This document shows, piece after piece, positions 8,265 through 17,409 of a DNA stretch of 64,000 nucleotides. The stretch lies in contig OZ242303.1 in the NCBI GenBank assembly GCA_965207945.1, forward strand, positions 248,001 through 312,000. Direction: 5' to 3'. The notes below the pieces were generated by a model that had not been told where the DNA came from, did no database searches, and was given only the letters and a program-made list of their open reading frames with translations. Both the position numbers and the translations under genes were made by a program. How positions within the stretch are numbered: the stretch's first letter is position 1; each line of letters starts with the position of its first letter. This stretch comes from JAAOII01 sp965207945. Lineage in GTDB: Bacteria > Pseudomonadota > Gammaproteobacteria > CBDBNL01 > JAAOII01.

Positions 8265-11200
8265 ATGAATAGATTTTATCTTTCCTCTAATTATTCGATA
8301 AGTTGCCGTCTATCGCAAGTAGTTGGAATATTTGAATCTTCATGCGGGAGGTTTTTAAGTAGCGCCCGTTCAATAATGCTATCCTTAGCAACGCTGTTGT
8401 TGTTAACTACACTTGTTGCTTGTGCCGCTGGTGGCGGTGGTGCTGGCGATGGCGGTGGTGCTGGCGATGGCGGTGGTGCAGGCGTGGATGCTGACGGCGA
8501 TGGACTGATAGAGATTACCACAGCGGCACAATTAAATCAGATGCGCTATAATCTTCAAGGCAGCAGTATCACTCCCAACCAGGGAAGCATAGGCAATGCT
8601 AATGGCTGCGGTAATGGTAAGAGCATCACTGAATGCAACGGCTATGAGCTTGGTGCCGATATATCCCTTGCCGACTATGACAATTGGGAGCCAATCGGCA
8701 GCTGTTCTACCAATGCTTGCACTAATAAAAGCACATTCTTCAATGCATCTTTTGATGGTAATGGTTATACAATCAGAGATCTTACTATAACAAATCCTGC
8801 TGGCGTCTATGCCAATGCGGCAGGTCTGTTTGGAGCAATCAGCTCTACTGCGCGATTACGCAATGTTAACGTCATTTCCTTCAATATTACTGGCGCTGAC
8901 ACTAATGTGGGTGTGTTGGTTGGTTATGGGGATGGTGCGAGCATTACCTCGTCTTATGCTGTTAACGGGACTGTGAAGGGGAGAATAAATGTAGGCGGTT
9001 TGGTTGGTTATGGGGGTGGTGCGAGCATCACAAATAGCCTTGTGTTAGACGGGAATATAAGCGGGGTTGATTTTGTCGGCGGTCTGGTTGGTTCTGGGGA
9101 AGGTGCGAGCATTACAAATAGCCTTATGTCAAGCGTGATTGTGAGGGGGGCTGGCAATAGTGTCGGCGGTCTGATTGGTGATGGAAGTTTTGCCACTATC
9201 ACCTCGTCTTCTGCTGATGGAAGGGCTGTGAGCGGGAGAATTAATGTCGGCGGTTTGGTTGGTTTTGGGGATAATGCGAGCATCACTTCGTCTTATGTTG
9301 TGAGCGAGGGAGTGAGAGGGAGTGATTTTGTCGGTGGTCTGGTTGGTTCTGGGGATGGCGCGAGCATCACTTCGTCTTATGTTGTGAGCGAGGGAGTGAG
9401 AGGGAGTGATTTTGTCGGTGGTCTGGTTGGTTCTGGGGAAGGTGCCACCATCACCTCGTCTTATGCTGTGAGCGATACAGTGAGCGGGACTAATAGTGTC
9501 GGCGGTCTGGTTGGTGGAGGAAGTTTTGCCACCATCACCTCGTCTTATGCTGTGAGCGATACAGTGAGCGGGACTAATAGTGTCGGTGGTCTGGTTGGTG
9601 ATGGTTTTCTTGCCCTCATCACCTATTCCTATTGGGACAACAGTAGTAGTGGTATAACGGAAGGCAATTATGGTTTGCCCCAAACCACCTATAACTTACA
9701 ATCGCAAACCAAATTTACGGATATTTATGGAAATTGGACAACTATGTGTGCGGATGGTTCCCGTGCTTGGAACCTTGGTACTAGTTTCCAGTATCCAGCC
9801 CTTACATGCACATCTGGCGAATTAACAACCCAACGTTCTCGTGCAACAGCTGGACGTTCTTATGCGGTTACAGGATTACAGGTGATTCCTGGTGATAAAG
9901 AAGCCAATATTAGCTGGAATAACCCTCATGCGCAAATAACAAACATTAGTATAAGCTATCAAAGTAATGGTTCTAATGGAGCGCCTCCAATAATAAAAAG
10001 CATCACCGAAATAGCACCGAATGCCAATGTGCGGCTTACTATAGATGAACTAACTAATAAAAAATACTATACTTTTACTGTTAATTTAACATTGGGCGGC
10101 ATTTATGCTGGCAAGGAAGGCGCAGCGCCATCTATTAGTGTAGCTATTGGTCCTAATAATGATGGCGATGGTTTAGCTGATTTTGTAGACCCTGATGATG
10201 ATAATGACGGCGTTGGAGATAATGCGGATGCCTTCCCTTTTAACTCCACTGAGAGCGTAGATTCAGATAATGACGGCACGGGAGATAATGCTGACTCAGA
10301 TGATGATAACGATAATGTACTTGATGTATTAGACGTAGATGATGACGGCGATGGACTAATAGAGATTGCCACAGCAGCGCAACTAAATCAGGTGCGTTAT
10401 AATCTGCTAGGTAATAGTTCCAAAGCCAGTTCGGGAGGTTTTAACAACATCAGCGGCTGTGGTAACGGCACTATGGAAGGCGAGGATATCACAGCATGCA
10501 ACGGCTATGAGCTTGTCGCAGATATATCTCTTGCTGGTTACAATAACTGGGAGCCAATCGGCAGCTGCACTATTTTCAGTTACAATGCTTGTGAACCCGT
10601 AAGTGCATTATTCAACAGCACTTTTGAAGGTAATGGTTGGACAATCAGCGATCTCACTATAGCAAACCCTGTTGTCCCCTATACCGATGCGGCAGGTCTG
10701 TTTGGAGCAATCAGTCCTGGGGTGCAATTACGCAATATTCACATCCATTCCGCCAGTATTACTGGAGCCGATATTAATGTAGGCATATTGGTTGGTTATG
10801 CAAGAGGCGCGAGTATTATAAATAGCTTTGTGTCAGGAGGGTCTGTGAGCGGGACTAGTAGAGTCGGCGGTCTGGTTGGTTTTGGCGGGGGCGCGAGCAT
10901 TACCTTGTCTTATGCTTCTGGCGGGTCTGTGAGCGGAACTAATAGTATCGGCGGTCTGGTTGGTGATGGGAGTGGTGCTAATATCACTTCGTCTTATGCT
11001 TCTGGAGGGTCTGTGAGCGGGATTAGTAGAGTCGGCGGTCTGGTTGGTTTTGGCGGGGGCGCGAGCATTACCTCGTCTTATGCTTCTGGCAGGTCAGTGA
11101 GTGGGGCTAATAGTATCGGCGGTCTGGTTGGTGATGGGAGTGGTGCTAATATCACTTCGTCTTATGCTTCTGGCGGGTCAGTGAGTGGGGCTAATAGTAT

Positions 11201-14200
11201 CGGCGGTCTGGTTGGTGATGGGAGTGGTGCTAATATCACTTCGTCTTATGCTTCTGGCGGGTTAGTGAGCGGAACTAATAGTGTCGGCGGTCTGATTGGT
11301 AGTGGAACTCCCCTCTCCATTACCTCATCCTATTGGGACAGTATCACCAGCGGTATAACGGAAGGCAGTTATGGTTTGCCGAAAACTACCCGTGAGTTGC
11401 AATTGCCAACAAATTTTGAAAGTAGTATTTATACAACTTGGGAGGATATTGAGTGCGATGATGGGACCCCAGCATGGGATCTTGGCACTAGTTTCCAGTA
11501 TCCAGCCCTCACCTGCACGCATGGCGAATTAACAGCCCAACGTTCTCGTGCAACAGCCCAACGTTCTTATGCAGTTACAGAATTACAGGCGATTTCTGGT
11601 GATAGAGAAGCCAATATTAGCTGGAATAATCCTTATGCGCAAATAACGAGCATTAGCATAAGCTACCAAAGAATTAGTTCTAATGGCGCAGCTCTAACAA
11701 GAAGGAGCATCGAAATAGCTCCGAATGCCACTGCGCATACTATAAAAGAACTAATGAATGGAGAAAACTATATCTTTACTGTTAGTTTAACATTGAGTGA
11801 TATTTATGCTGTCAATGGAGGCACTGAGGCATCTATTGGTTTAACTCTTGATCTTCCAAATTTTGTATATGTGGATGATGACGGCAATGGACTGATAGAG
11901 ATTGCCACAGCGGCGCAACTAAATCAGGTGCGTTATAATCTGCAGGGTAAAAGCTCCAAAGCCAGTTCGGAAAGTTTCGGCAATACAAACGGTTGCGGCA
12001 AGGGCACTATGGGCGAGGATATCACAGCATGCAATGGCTATGAGCTTGTCGCAGATATATCCCTCTTCGGCTACTATAACTGGGAGCCAATCGGCAGCTG
12101 CCCTACTTATGATTCTAAACCTTTCAGGTGTACAGATACAGCCGCGTTATTCAATAGCACTTTTGACGGCAATGGTTATATAATCAGCGATCTTACTATA
12201 ACAAACCCTGCTGGTGTCTATACCAATGCGGCTGGTCTGTTTGGAGCAATCAGTTCTGATGCGCAATTGCGCAATATTCGCATACATTCCTCCAGTATTA
12301 CGGGTGCTAACAATAATGTGGGTATGTTGGCTGGTTATGCGAGAGATGCGAACATTATAAATAGTTCTGCATCAGATGGGTCTGTGAGCGGGAGTGGTGA
12401 AAGTGTCGGTGGTCTGGTTGGTAACGGGCAGTATGCGAACATCGCCTCATCTTATGTTAGAAAGGGGGCTGTCAGTGGCGATGTTTATGTCGGCGGTTTG
12501 GTTGGTGACGGTAGGAATGCCAACATCACCTCGTCTTATGCTAGGAGCACGAATGTTATCGGGACGAATAGAGACATCGGCGGTCTGGTGGGTGCTGGGA
12601 GCTCTGCTAATATCACCTTGTCTTATGCTATGAGCATGGTTGTTACGGGACCCGCTCCTATTGGCGGTTTGGTTGGTTGGGGAGAGGATGTGACCATCAC
12701 CTCGTCTTATGCTAATATAGATTCTGTGGTAGGGGAGGGCAACGGCGTTGGCGGTATGATTGGTGCTGGGCTGCGCGCCACCATCACCTCGTCTTATGCT
12801 GAAAGCGGGTCTGTCAGAGGGCGTAGTTCTATCGGAGGTCTGATTGGTGATGGGAGGGGTTCCACCATCACCACATCTTATGCTGAAAGCAGGCTTGTGA
12901 ATGGGGAGGGGAAGGGTGAAAGAGTCGGCGGTCTGGTTGGTGATGGGAGTGATGCTGATATCGACTCGTCTTATGCTGTTAGTAAGAAGGTGTTCGGGGA
13001 TAAATATGTTGGTGGTCTGGTTGGTGCTGGGATGGGTGTCACCATCACCTCGTCTTATTCCAGGAGCAGTAATATCAAAGGGGATTCTAATATCGGCGGT
13101 CTGATTGGTGATGGGGATAGTAACACTGATATTACCGCCTCCTATTGGGAGACCCACATTGGTGATATAATGGCAAATAATTATGGTGAACCCAAAACTA
13201 TCCGTGACTTGCAATCGCAAACCGATTTTGTGGGTATTTATGCAACTTGGACAACAATGTGTGCCGACGGTTCCCTTGCTTGGGACTTTGGGACTATTTT
13301 CCAATACCCAGTCCTTACTTGCCCGCCCAATTTTGACTCTGATCGCGATGGTGCGCCAGACATAACAGATAGAGACGATGATAATGATGGTACTTTGGAT
13401 ACAGCAGACGCTTTCCCGTTCAATCCCACGGAAGATACTGATACAGACAGCGATGGGATTGGAGATAATGCGGATGCTTGCGATGCACAACCAGAGGGAT
13501 TAACTGACTGGCGTTCAGATGCATTAACAGATGCGGACGGTGATGGTTGCCGTTCTGCGGGTCAAGATGTTGATGATGATGGCAATGGACTAATAGACAT
13601 ACATAATGCTACGGAATTAGACCAGGTGCGAGCAAACCTTACTGGCGAATCTTTTGCCGGAAATAGTGACGGTTGTGGCGGACAAAAAGGATTCACAGAA
13701 TGCTATGGCTATGAGCTTGTCGCAGATATATCCCTTGATGATTATAATGGTGATGACTGGCAGCCAATTGGCAGCTGCCCTACTTATGCTTCTTCCAGGT
13801 GTACAGATACAGCCGTGTTATTTAATAGCATTTTTGACGGTAATGGTTATGTAATCTATGACCTTACTATAACAAACTCTGAGGGCGATTATGATAATGC
13901 GTCAGGTTTATTTGGGGCAATCAGCTCTGATTCTGTTTTGCGCAATATTAATATCCGTTCTGCTAATATTAGTGACGGCGGGCGTAATGTGGGGCTATTG
14001 GTTGGTTATGCTCGAGGAGCAATTATTAGCAATAGTTCCGTAGAAGGAGAGGTTGATGCCTCAGGCAATAGAGTTGGCGGTTTGGTTGGTGATGGGGGGA
14101 ATACCCTCATCACGTCGTCTTATGCTGTGAGCGCAGACATCAGCGGGGAGGATGAATCCGGCGGTCTGGTTGGCTATGCGGAAGATGGGCAAATCGCCTG

Positions 14201-14669
14201 GTCTTATGCTTTTAGCGATAATGTGAGCGGGGCTTCTAATGTAGGTGGTCTGGTTGGTTATGGGGAGGAAAGCTGGATTTTCTCGTCTTATGCTGTGAGC
14301 GAGGTAGTGAGTGGGACTAATAACACCGGCGGTTTGGTTGGCTATGGGGAGGGAGGCAGGATCGTCTCATCTTATGCTGTTAGCGATAATGTGAGCGGGG
14401 CTTCTAATGTCGGCGGTCTGGTTGGTAATGGGACGGATGCCACCATCACTTCGTCCTATTGGGACAGCACCACCAGCGGTATAACGGTAGGTGATTATGG
14501 TGACCCCAAAACCACTACTGACTTACAGGGTCCAACAGATTCTGTGGGTATTTATTTAACTTGGGCAACAAGGTTCAGATGTGATGGTTCCTTTGCTTGG
14601 GACTTTGGCACTGCTTCCCAATATCCAGCCCTCACCTGTACACCTGGCGGTGTAGCCGCTCAGCGTTAA
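8265..14669 (+). CDS. Giant GLUG-repeat surface lipoprotein (2134 aa)
   Basis: A hydrophobic segment (about residues 38-52) ends in the lipobox LVAC, with Cys53 followed by Ala and a Gly/Asp/Ala linker, so it is an exported, probably outer-membrane, lipoprotein. Four large blocks follow (about 77-530, 693-1090, 1201-1685, 1768-2134). Each opens with DGDGLIEI..AAQLNQ.RYNL and a Cys-containing NGYEL.ADISL..Y..WEPIGSC region, then GLUG repeats (VGGLVG.G..A.ITSSYA), and closes with W..M.ADG..AW..GT..QYP.LTC. Fibronectin III-like segments follow blocks 1 and 2. Two calcium-binding TSP3-like DxDxDG stretches lie near 626-700 and 1688-1768. Likely roles are adhesion or surface coating; this is inference. 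An ATG at 8376 is an alternative start and leaves the lipobox intact. Confidence 0.85.
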   Translation: MNRFYLSSNYSISCRLSQVVGIFESSCGRFLSSARSIMLSLATLLLLTTLVACAAGGGGAGDGGGAGDGGGAGVDADGDGLIEITTAAQLNQMRYNLQGSSITPNQGSIGNANGCGNGKSITECNGYELGADISLADYDNWEPIGSCSTNACTNKSTFFNASFDGNGYTIRDLTITNPAGVYANAAGLFGAISSTARLRNVNVISFNITGADTNVGVLVGYGDGASITSSYAVNGTVKGRINVGGLVGYGGGASITNSLVLDGNISGVDFVGGLVGSGEGASITNSLMSSVIVRGAGNSVGGLIGDGSFATITSSSADGRAVSGRINVGGLVGFGDNASITSSYVVSEGVRGSDFVGGLVGSGDGASITSSYVVSEGVRGSDFVGGLVGSGEGATITSSYAVSDTVSGTNSVGGLVGGGSFATITSSYAVSDTVSGTNSVGGLVGDGFLALITYSYWDNSSSGITEGNYGLPQTTYNLQSQTKFTDIYGNWTTMCADGSRAWNLGTSFQYPALTCTSGELTTQRSRATAGRSYAVTGLQVIPGDKEANISWNNPHAQITNISISYQSNGSNGAPPIIKSITEIAPNANVRLTIDELTNKKYYTFTVNLTLGGIYAGKEGAAPSISVAIGPNNDGDGLADFVDPDDDNDGVGDNADAFPFNSTESVDSDNDGTGDNADSDDDNDNVLDVLDVDDDGDGLIEIATAAQLNQVRYNLLGNSSKASSGGFNNISGCGNGTMEGEDITACNGYELVADISLAGYNNWEPIGSCTIFSYNACEPVSALFNSTFEGNGWTISDLTIANPVVPYTDAAGLFGAISPGVQLRNIHIHSASITGADINVGILVGYARGASIINSFVSGGSVSGTSRVGGLVGFGGGASITLSYASGGSVSGTNSIGGLVGDGSGANITSSYASGGSVSGISRVGGLVGFGGGASITSSYASGRSVSGANSIGGLVGDGSGANITSSYASGGSVSGANSIGGLVGDGSGANITSSYASGGLVSGTNSVGGLIGSGTPLSITSSYWDSITSGITEGSYGLPKTTRELQLPTNFESSIYTTWEDIECDDGTPAWDLGTSFQYPALTCTHGELTAQRSRATAQRSYAVTELQAISGDREANISWNNPYAQITSISISYQRISSNGAALTRRSIEIAPNATAHTIKELMNGENYIFTVSLTLSDIYAVNGGTEASIGLTLDLPNFVYVDDDGNGLIEIATAAQLNQVRYNLQGKSSKASSESFGNTNGCGKGTMGEDITACNGYELVADISLFGYYNWEPIGSCPTYDSKPFRCTDTAALFNSTFDGNGYIISDLTITNPAGVYTNAAGLFGAISSDAQLRNIRIHSSSITGANNNVGMLAGYARDANIINSSASDGSVSGSGESVGGLVGNGQYANIASSYVRKGAVSGDVYVGGLVGDGRNANITSSYARSTNVIGTNRDIGGLVGAGSSANITLSYAMSMVVTGPAPIGGLVGWGEDVTITSSYANIDSVVGEGNGVGGMIGAGLRATITSSYAESGSVRGRSSIGGLIGDGRGSTITTSYAESRLVNGEGKGERVGGLVGDGSDADIDSSYAVSKKVFGDKYVGGLVGAGMGVTITSSYSRSSNIKGDSNIGGLIGDGDSNTDITASYWETHIGDIMANNYGEPKTIRDLQSQTDFVGIYATWTTMCADGSLAWDFGTIFQYPVLTCPPNFDSDRDGAPDITDRDDDNDGTLDTADAFPFNPTEDTDTDSDGIGDNADACDAQPEGLTDWRSDALTDADGDGCRSAGQDVDDDGNGLIDIHNATELDQVRANLTGESFAGNSDGCGGQKGFTECYGYELVADISLDDYNGDDWQPIGSCPTYASSRCTDTAVLFNSIFDGNGYVIYDLTITNSEGDYDNASGLFGAISSDSVLRNINIRSANISDGGRNVGLLVGYARGAIISNSSVEGEVDASGNRVGGLVGDGGNTLITSSYAVSADISGEDESGGLVGYAEDGQIAWSYAFSDNVSGASNVGGLVGYGEESWIFSSYAVSEVVSGTNNTGGLVGYGEGGRIVSSYAVSDNVSGASNVGGLVGNGTDATITSSYWDSTTSGITVGDYGDPKTTTDLQGPTDSVGIYLTWATRFRCDGSFAWDFGTASQYPALTCTPGGVAAQR
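8433..8486 (+). repeat. 18-bp tandem repeat (x3) coding for the Gly-rich linker
   Basis: Two identical 18-bp units and a third slightly diverged unit encode GGGAGD-type hexapeptides just after the lipidated Cys. Confidence 0.85.
9276..9443 (+). repeat. 84-bp tandem duplication in GLUG array (block 1)
   Basis: Copies 9276-9359 and 9360-9443 differ at only two positions near their ends. Each encodes one 28-aa GLUG unit, indicating a recent in-frame duplication. Confidence 0.9.
11106..11273 (+). repeat. 84-bp tandem duplication in GLUG array (block 2)
   Basis: Copies 11106-11189 and 11190-11273 are identical except near the 3' end. Each encodes a 28-aa unit of the form ANSIGGLVGDGSGANITSSY and following residues; a third related copy precedes them. 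Confidence 0.88.
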
Positions 14670-14730
14670 TAGGTAAAAATTAAAGTGTGAATTAAAGTTA
14701 TTATAGTTTTATAACTCTCGCCTACCTTGC

Positions 14731-14736
14731 TATAAT
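14731..14736 (+). promoter_or_regulatory. -10-like TATAAT upstream of proS
   Basis: TATAAT ends 11 nt before the proS ATG, giving at most a very short leader. No Shine-Dalgarno is visible. Confidence 0.35.
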
Positions 14737-14747
14737 GCTATAACATT

Positions 14748-16481
14748 ATGTATGCAAGTAAATTCTTTTTACCTACCTTAAGGGAGGATCCAGCCGGCAC
14801 AATTCTGGCGAGTCATAAACTTATGATTCGTTCGGGGATGTTGCGCCGCCTTGCCAGCGGGCTGTATAGCTGGTTGCCTTTGGGGTTACGGGTATTCCGC
14901 CGCGTGGAAGATATAGTACGCCAGGAAATGAGTAATATTGACGCTTTAGAGATGCGACTTCCTTGCCTGCAGCCCAGTGAACTATGGAAGGAATCAGGGC
15001 GTTGGAAGCATTATGGACCAGAACTACTACGTTTGGTTGATAGACATAAACGGGATTTTTGCTTGGGACCCACTCATGAAGAAGTTATAACTGATATTAT
15101 CCGCAATGAAATAAGTAGCCATAAGCAATTGCCGCTTAAGGTTTATCAAATGCATACCAAATTTCGCGATGAAATTCGTCCGCGCTTTGGCGTAATGCGT
15201 GGGCGTGAATTTGCTATGAAAGATGCCTATAGTTTTAATGTGAATCAAGAATCTTTACAAGAGACGTATCAAGATATGCGGGACGCCTACTTGAAAATTT
15301 TTACTCGTTTGGGAGTGGAGTTTAAAGTGGTGGCGGCTGATACTGGCAGCATAGGAGGGAGTCGTTCGGAGGAGTTTCATGTTTTGGCAGATTGCGGCGA
15401 AGATGCGATTGCTTTTAGCGAGGGAGGCAAGTATGCAGCCAATGTGGAATTGGTGCCAACCCAACCATTAACTACAGAAAGACCAGCTGCAAAAATGGAA
15501 CTGGAACTTGTGGATACCCCTGGAATGTATACCATAAAAGCATTGCAAGAAGCAATGGGCTTTCATGCCAGTGAAGGAATTAAAACTATGGTGGCGCGTG
15601 CTGCGGACTGGAGCGAGGATAACCCTTCTTTGATTGCTTTATTGCTGCGCGGCGACCGTGTGCTGAATGCGGTTAAGGCAGAAAAACTACCAGAGGTGGG
15701 AGTACCTTTCACTATGGCAAGCGCCGAAGAAATTGTTAAGGTGTTGGGATGCAAGCCCGGCTCGTTAGGTCCAGTTAATCTTAATATCCCCTACATAGCT
15801 GATTATGAAGCAGGACAACTCAGCGATTTTGTTTGCGGCGCAAATCAACAAGATAAGCACTATAAAGGAGTAAATTGGCAACGCGATTGTCCTTTACCGC
15901 AACTGGCAGATTTACGCAACATAACTGCTGGTGAAGATAGTCCTGAGGGAGACGGCAAACTGCAAATTAAACGCGGCATAGAAGTGGGACATATTTTTGA
16001 ATTGGGTGATAAATACTCTAAAGCACTAAACGCTTATACCACCACAGAGAATGGGGATAAGGTTGCTATGTTGATGGGCTGTTATGGTATTGGCATTGAT
16101 AGAGTGGTTGCCGCCTGCATTGAACAGAATAATGATGACAAGGGAATTATTTGGCCCCGAGAGATTGCGCCTTTTGATGTTATGTTAATCCCGCTGCCTC
16201 TTACGGATGACAATGTAATACAACAGAGTAAACGTCTTTATGACGAGCTTACGCAGGCGGGCATTAGTGTGTTGTTTGATGACCGTGACCTGCGTGCTGG
16301 CAATAAATTTGCCAATTGTGAACTAATAGGAATTCCATATAGGTTGGTGGTTAGCACTAAATCGTTGGAGAAGAATAGCATTGAATGTAAGGCGCGTAAT
16401 GAAGATGATGCTGAATTTGTGCCACTTGAGGAGGGGGTATCAGTGCTGAAGAATAAACTTGCTGACTATAGCATTAGATGA
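14748..16481 (+). CDS. proS: Prolyl-tRNA synthetase
   Basis: A 577-aa class II aminoacyl-tRNA synthetase that charges tRNA-Pro. It has the bacterial-type layout: N-terminal RSGMLRRLASGLYSWLPLG, motif 2 region GPTHEEVIT and RFGVMRGREFAMKDAYSF (about residues 105-165), an inserted YbaK-like editing domain (about 225-380), motif 3 with CYGIGIDRVVAA near 445, and a C-terminal anticodon-binding domain. Length is standard and no insert is seen. Its stop overlaps the nadK start by 4 nt (ATGA), so the two are probably translationally coupled. Confidence 0.96.
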   Translation: MYASKFFLPTLREDPAGTILASHKLMIRSGMLRRLASGLYSWLPLGLRVFRRVEDIVRQEMSNIDALEMRLPCLQPSELWKESGRWKHYGPELLRLVDRHKRDFCLGPTHEEVITDIIRNEISSHKQLPLKVYQMHTKFRDEIRPRFGVMRGREFAMKDAYSFNVNQESLQETYQDMRDAYLKIFTRLGVEFKVVAADTGSIGGSRSEEFHVLADCGEDAIAFSEGGKYAANVELVPTQPLTTERPAAKMELELVDTPGMYTIKALQEAMGFHASEGIKTMVARAADWSEDNPSLIALLLRGDRVLNAVKAEKLPEVGVPFTMASAEEIVKVLGCKPGSLGPVNLNIPYIADYEAGQLSDFVCGANQQDKHYKGVNWQRDCPLPQLADLRNITAGEDSPEGDGKLQIKRGIEVGHIFELGDKYSKALNAYTTTENGDKVAMLMGCYGIGIDRVVAACIEQNNDDKGIIWPREIAPFDVMLIPLPLTDDNVIQQSKRLYDELTQAGISVLFDDRDLRAGNKFANCELIGIPYRLVVSTKSLEKNSIECKARNEDDAEFVPLEEGVSVLKNKLADYSIR

Positions 16482-17377
16482 ATAAATCAATTAGCAAAAT
16501 AGGGCTGGCAGTAAAATCTGGTGAAGAAGTGGTTAATAACACTTTGCAAGAATTGTTGGCAACTTTTAGTAAGTTTAATTTAGAAATATGTTTTATTGGC
16601 GCGCCGCCGAGCGACTTTAATTCTAATGGGTTAGGGGATATTAAGTCAATTGATGAAAAGGAAATCCCTAACCACTGTGAGTTGATTATTGTAGTAGGGG
16701 GAGATGGCACATTCTTACGCCACGCCAAAAGTACTGCTGAGTATAAGATTCCGATACTTGGTATAAACTGCGGCAGAGTAGGTTTTTTTACCGAAGTTGC
16801 CCGCTCGGATATTGCCTCCGTTATACCAGATATAATTCAAGGCAAATATGTTTCCAGTGAAAGAATTATCTTGTGCGGCAAACTTAATCGTAATGGCGAG
16901 GTTTTGTGTCAGTATCGCAGCATTAATGATTTAGTTCTGCATTCACGTAGTGGCAGGATGATGGAGGCGGCACTATATATAGATGATAAATTTGTGTATT
17001 GCGAAAGGTCTGATGGGATAATAATAGCCACCTCTTCTGGCAGTACTGCTTATGCTATGTCAGCTGGCGGACCTATAATAGTTCCACAAGCAATGGCAAT
17101 AGAGGTGGTTAATATATCACCGCATAATCTGACTAGCCGACCTTTGGTGCTGCCCGACTCTGCTAAAATTACCATTGAGGTTAAGGGGGGTGAAAGTATT
17201 GCTTTTTATGCCGATGGCTGGGGCAAGATGAATGCTGATGTTGGTGATAAAATTGAAATTCAAAAAGATAGCATTAAAGTACCGTTAATTCATCATGGTT
17301 CTTACGATTTTTTTAGCGCTTGTCGTAGCAAGTTGGGTTGGCATTCGCGCGGGGATGTGGAGGGGGAGAGATATTAA
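16478..17377 (+). CDS. nadK: NAD kinase
   Basis: A 299-aa cytoplasmic enzyme that phosphorylates NAD+ to NADP+. The GGDGTFLRHAK motif with the catalytic Asp is at about residues 69-79. The second conserved region, TSSGSTAYAMSAGGPII..P, follows around 185-204, and PHNLTSRPLVL near 217-227. Length is as expected. Begins in the proS stop codon (ATGA overlap). Its own stop lies in the first copy of a 10-bp tandem repeat that also holds the stop of the convergent epmA. Confidence 0.94.
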   Translation: MNKSISKIGLAVKSGEEVVNNTLQELLATFSKFNLEICFIGAPPSDFNSNGLGDIKSIDEKEIPNHCELIIVVGGDGTFLRHAKSTAEYKIPILGINCGRVGFFTEVARSDIASVIPDIIQGKYVSSERIILCGKLNRNGEVLCQYRSINDLVLHSRSGRMMEAALYIDDKFVYCERSDGIIIATSSGSTAYAMSAGGPIIVPQAMAIEVVNISPHNLTSRPLVLPDSAKITIEVKGGESIAFYADGWGKMNADVGDKIEIQKDSIKVPLIHHGSYDFFSACRSKLGWHSRGDVEGERY

Positions 17378-17409
17378 GGGATATTAAAGGATATTACGGG
17401 ATATTAAGG
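17370..17409. repeat. 10-bp tandem repeat (x4) spanning two convergent stop codons
   Basis: Four consecutive units of the form GATATTA(A/C)(G/A)G. The nadK TAA (17375-17377) is in unit 1 and the epmA TAA (complement of 17404-17406) is in unit 4, so the whole intergenic interval is made of repeat. Confidence 0.9.

Noticed and set aside
8900..9620. Regularly spaced similar sequences that might suggest a CRISPR array
   Set aside because: They are in-frame GLUG codon repeats with variable parts that are also coding; there are no true spacers or cas genes.
12447..13490. 347-aa open frame on the reverse strand inside the GLUG protein gene, and a similar one at 9129-9683
   Set aside because: The repeats keep the opposite strand free of stops; its repetitive ITNQTAD-type product mirrors the GLUG codons and has no start signal or family match.
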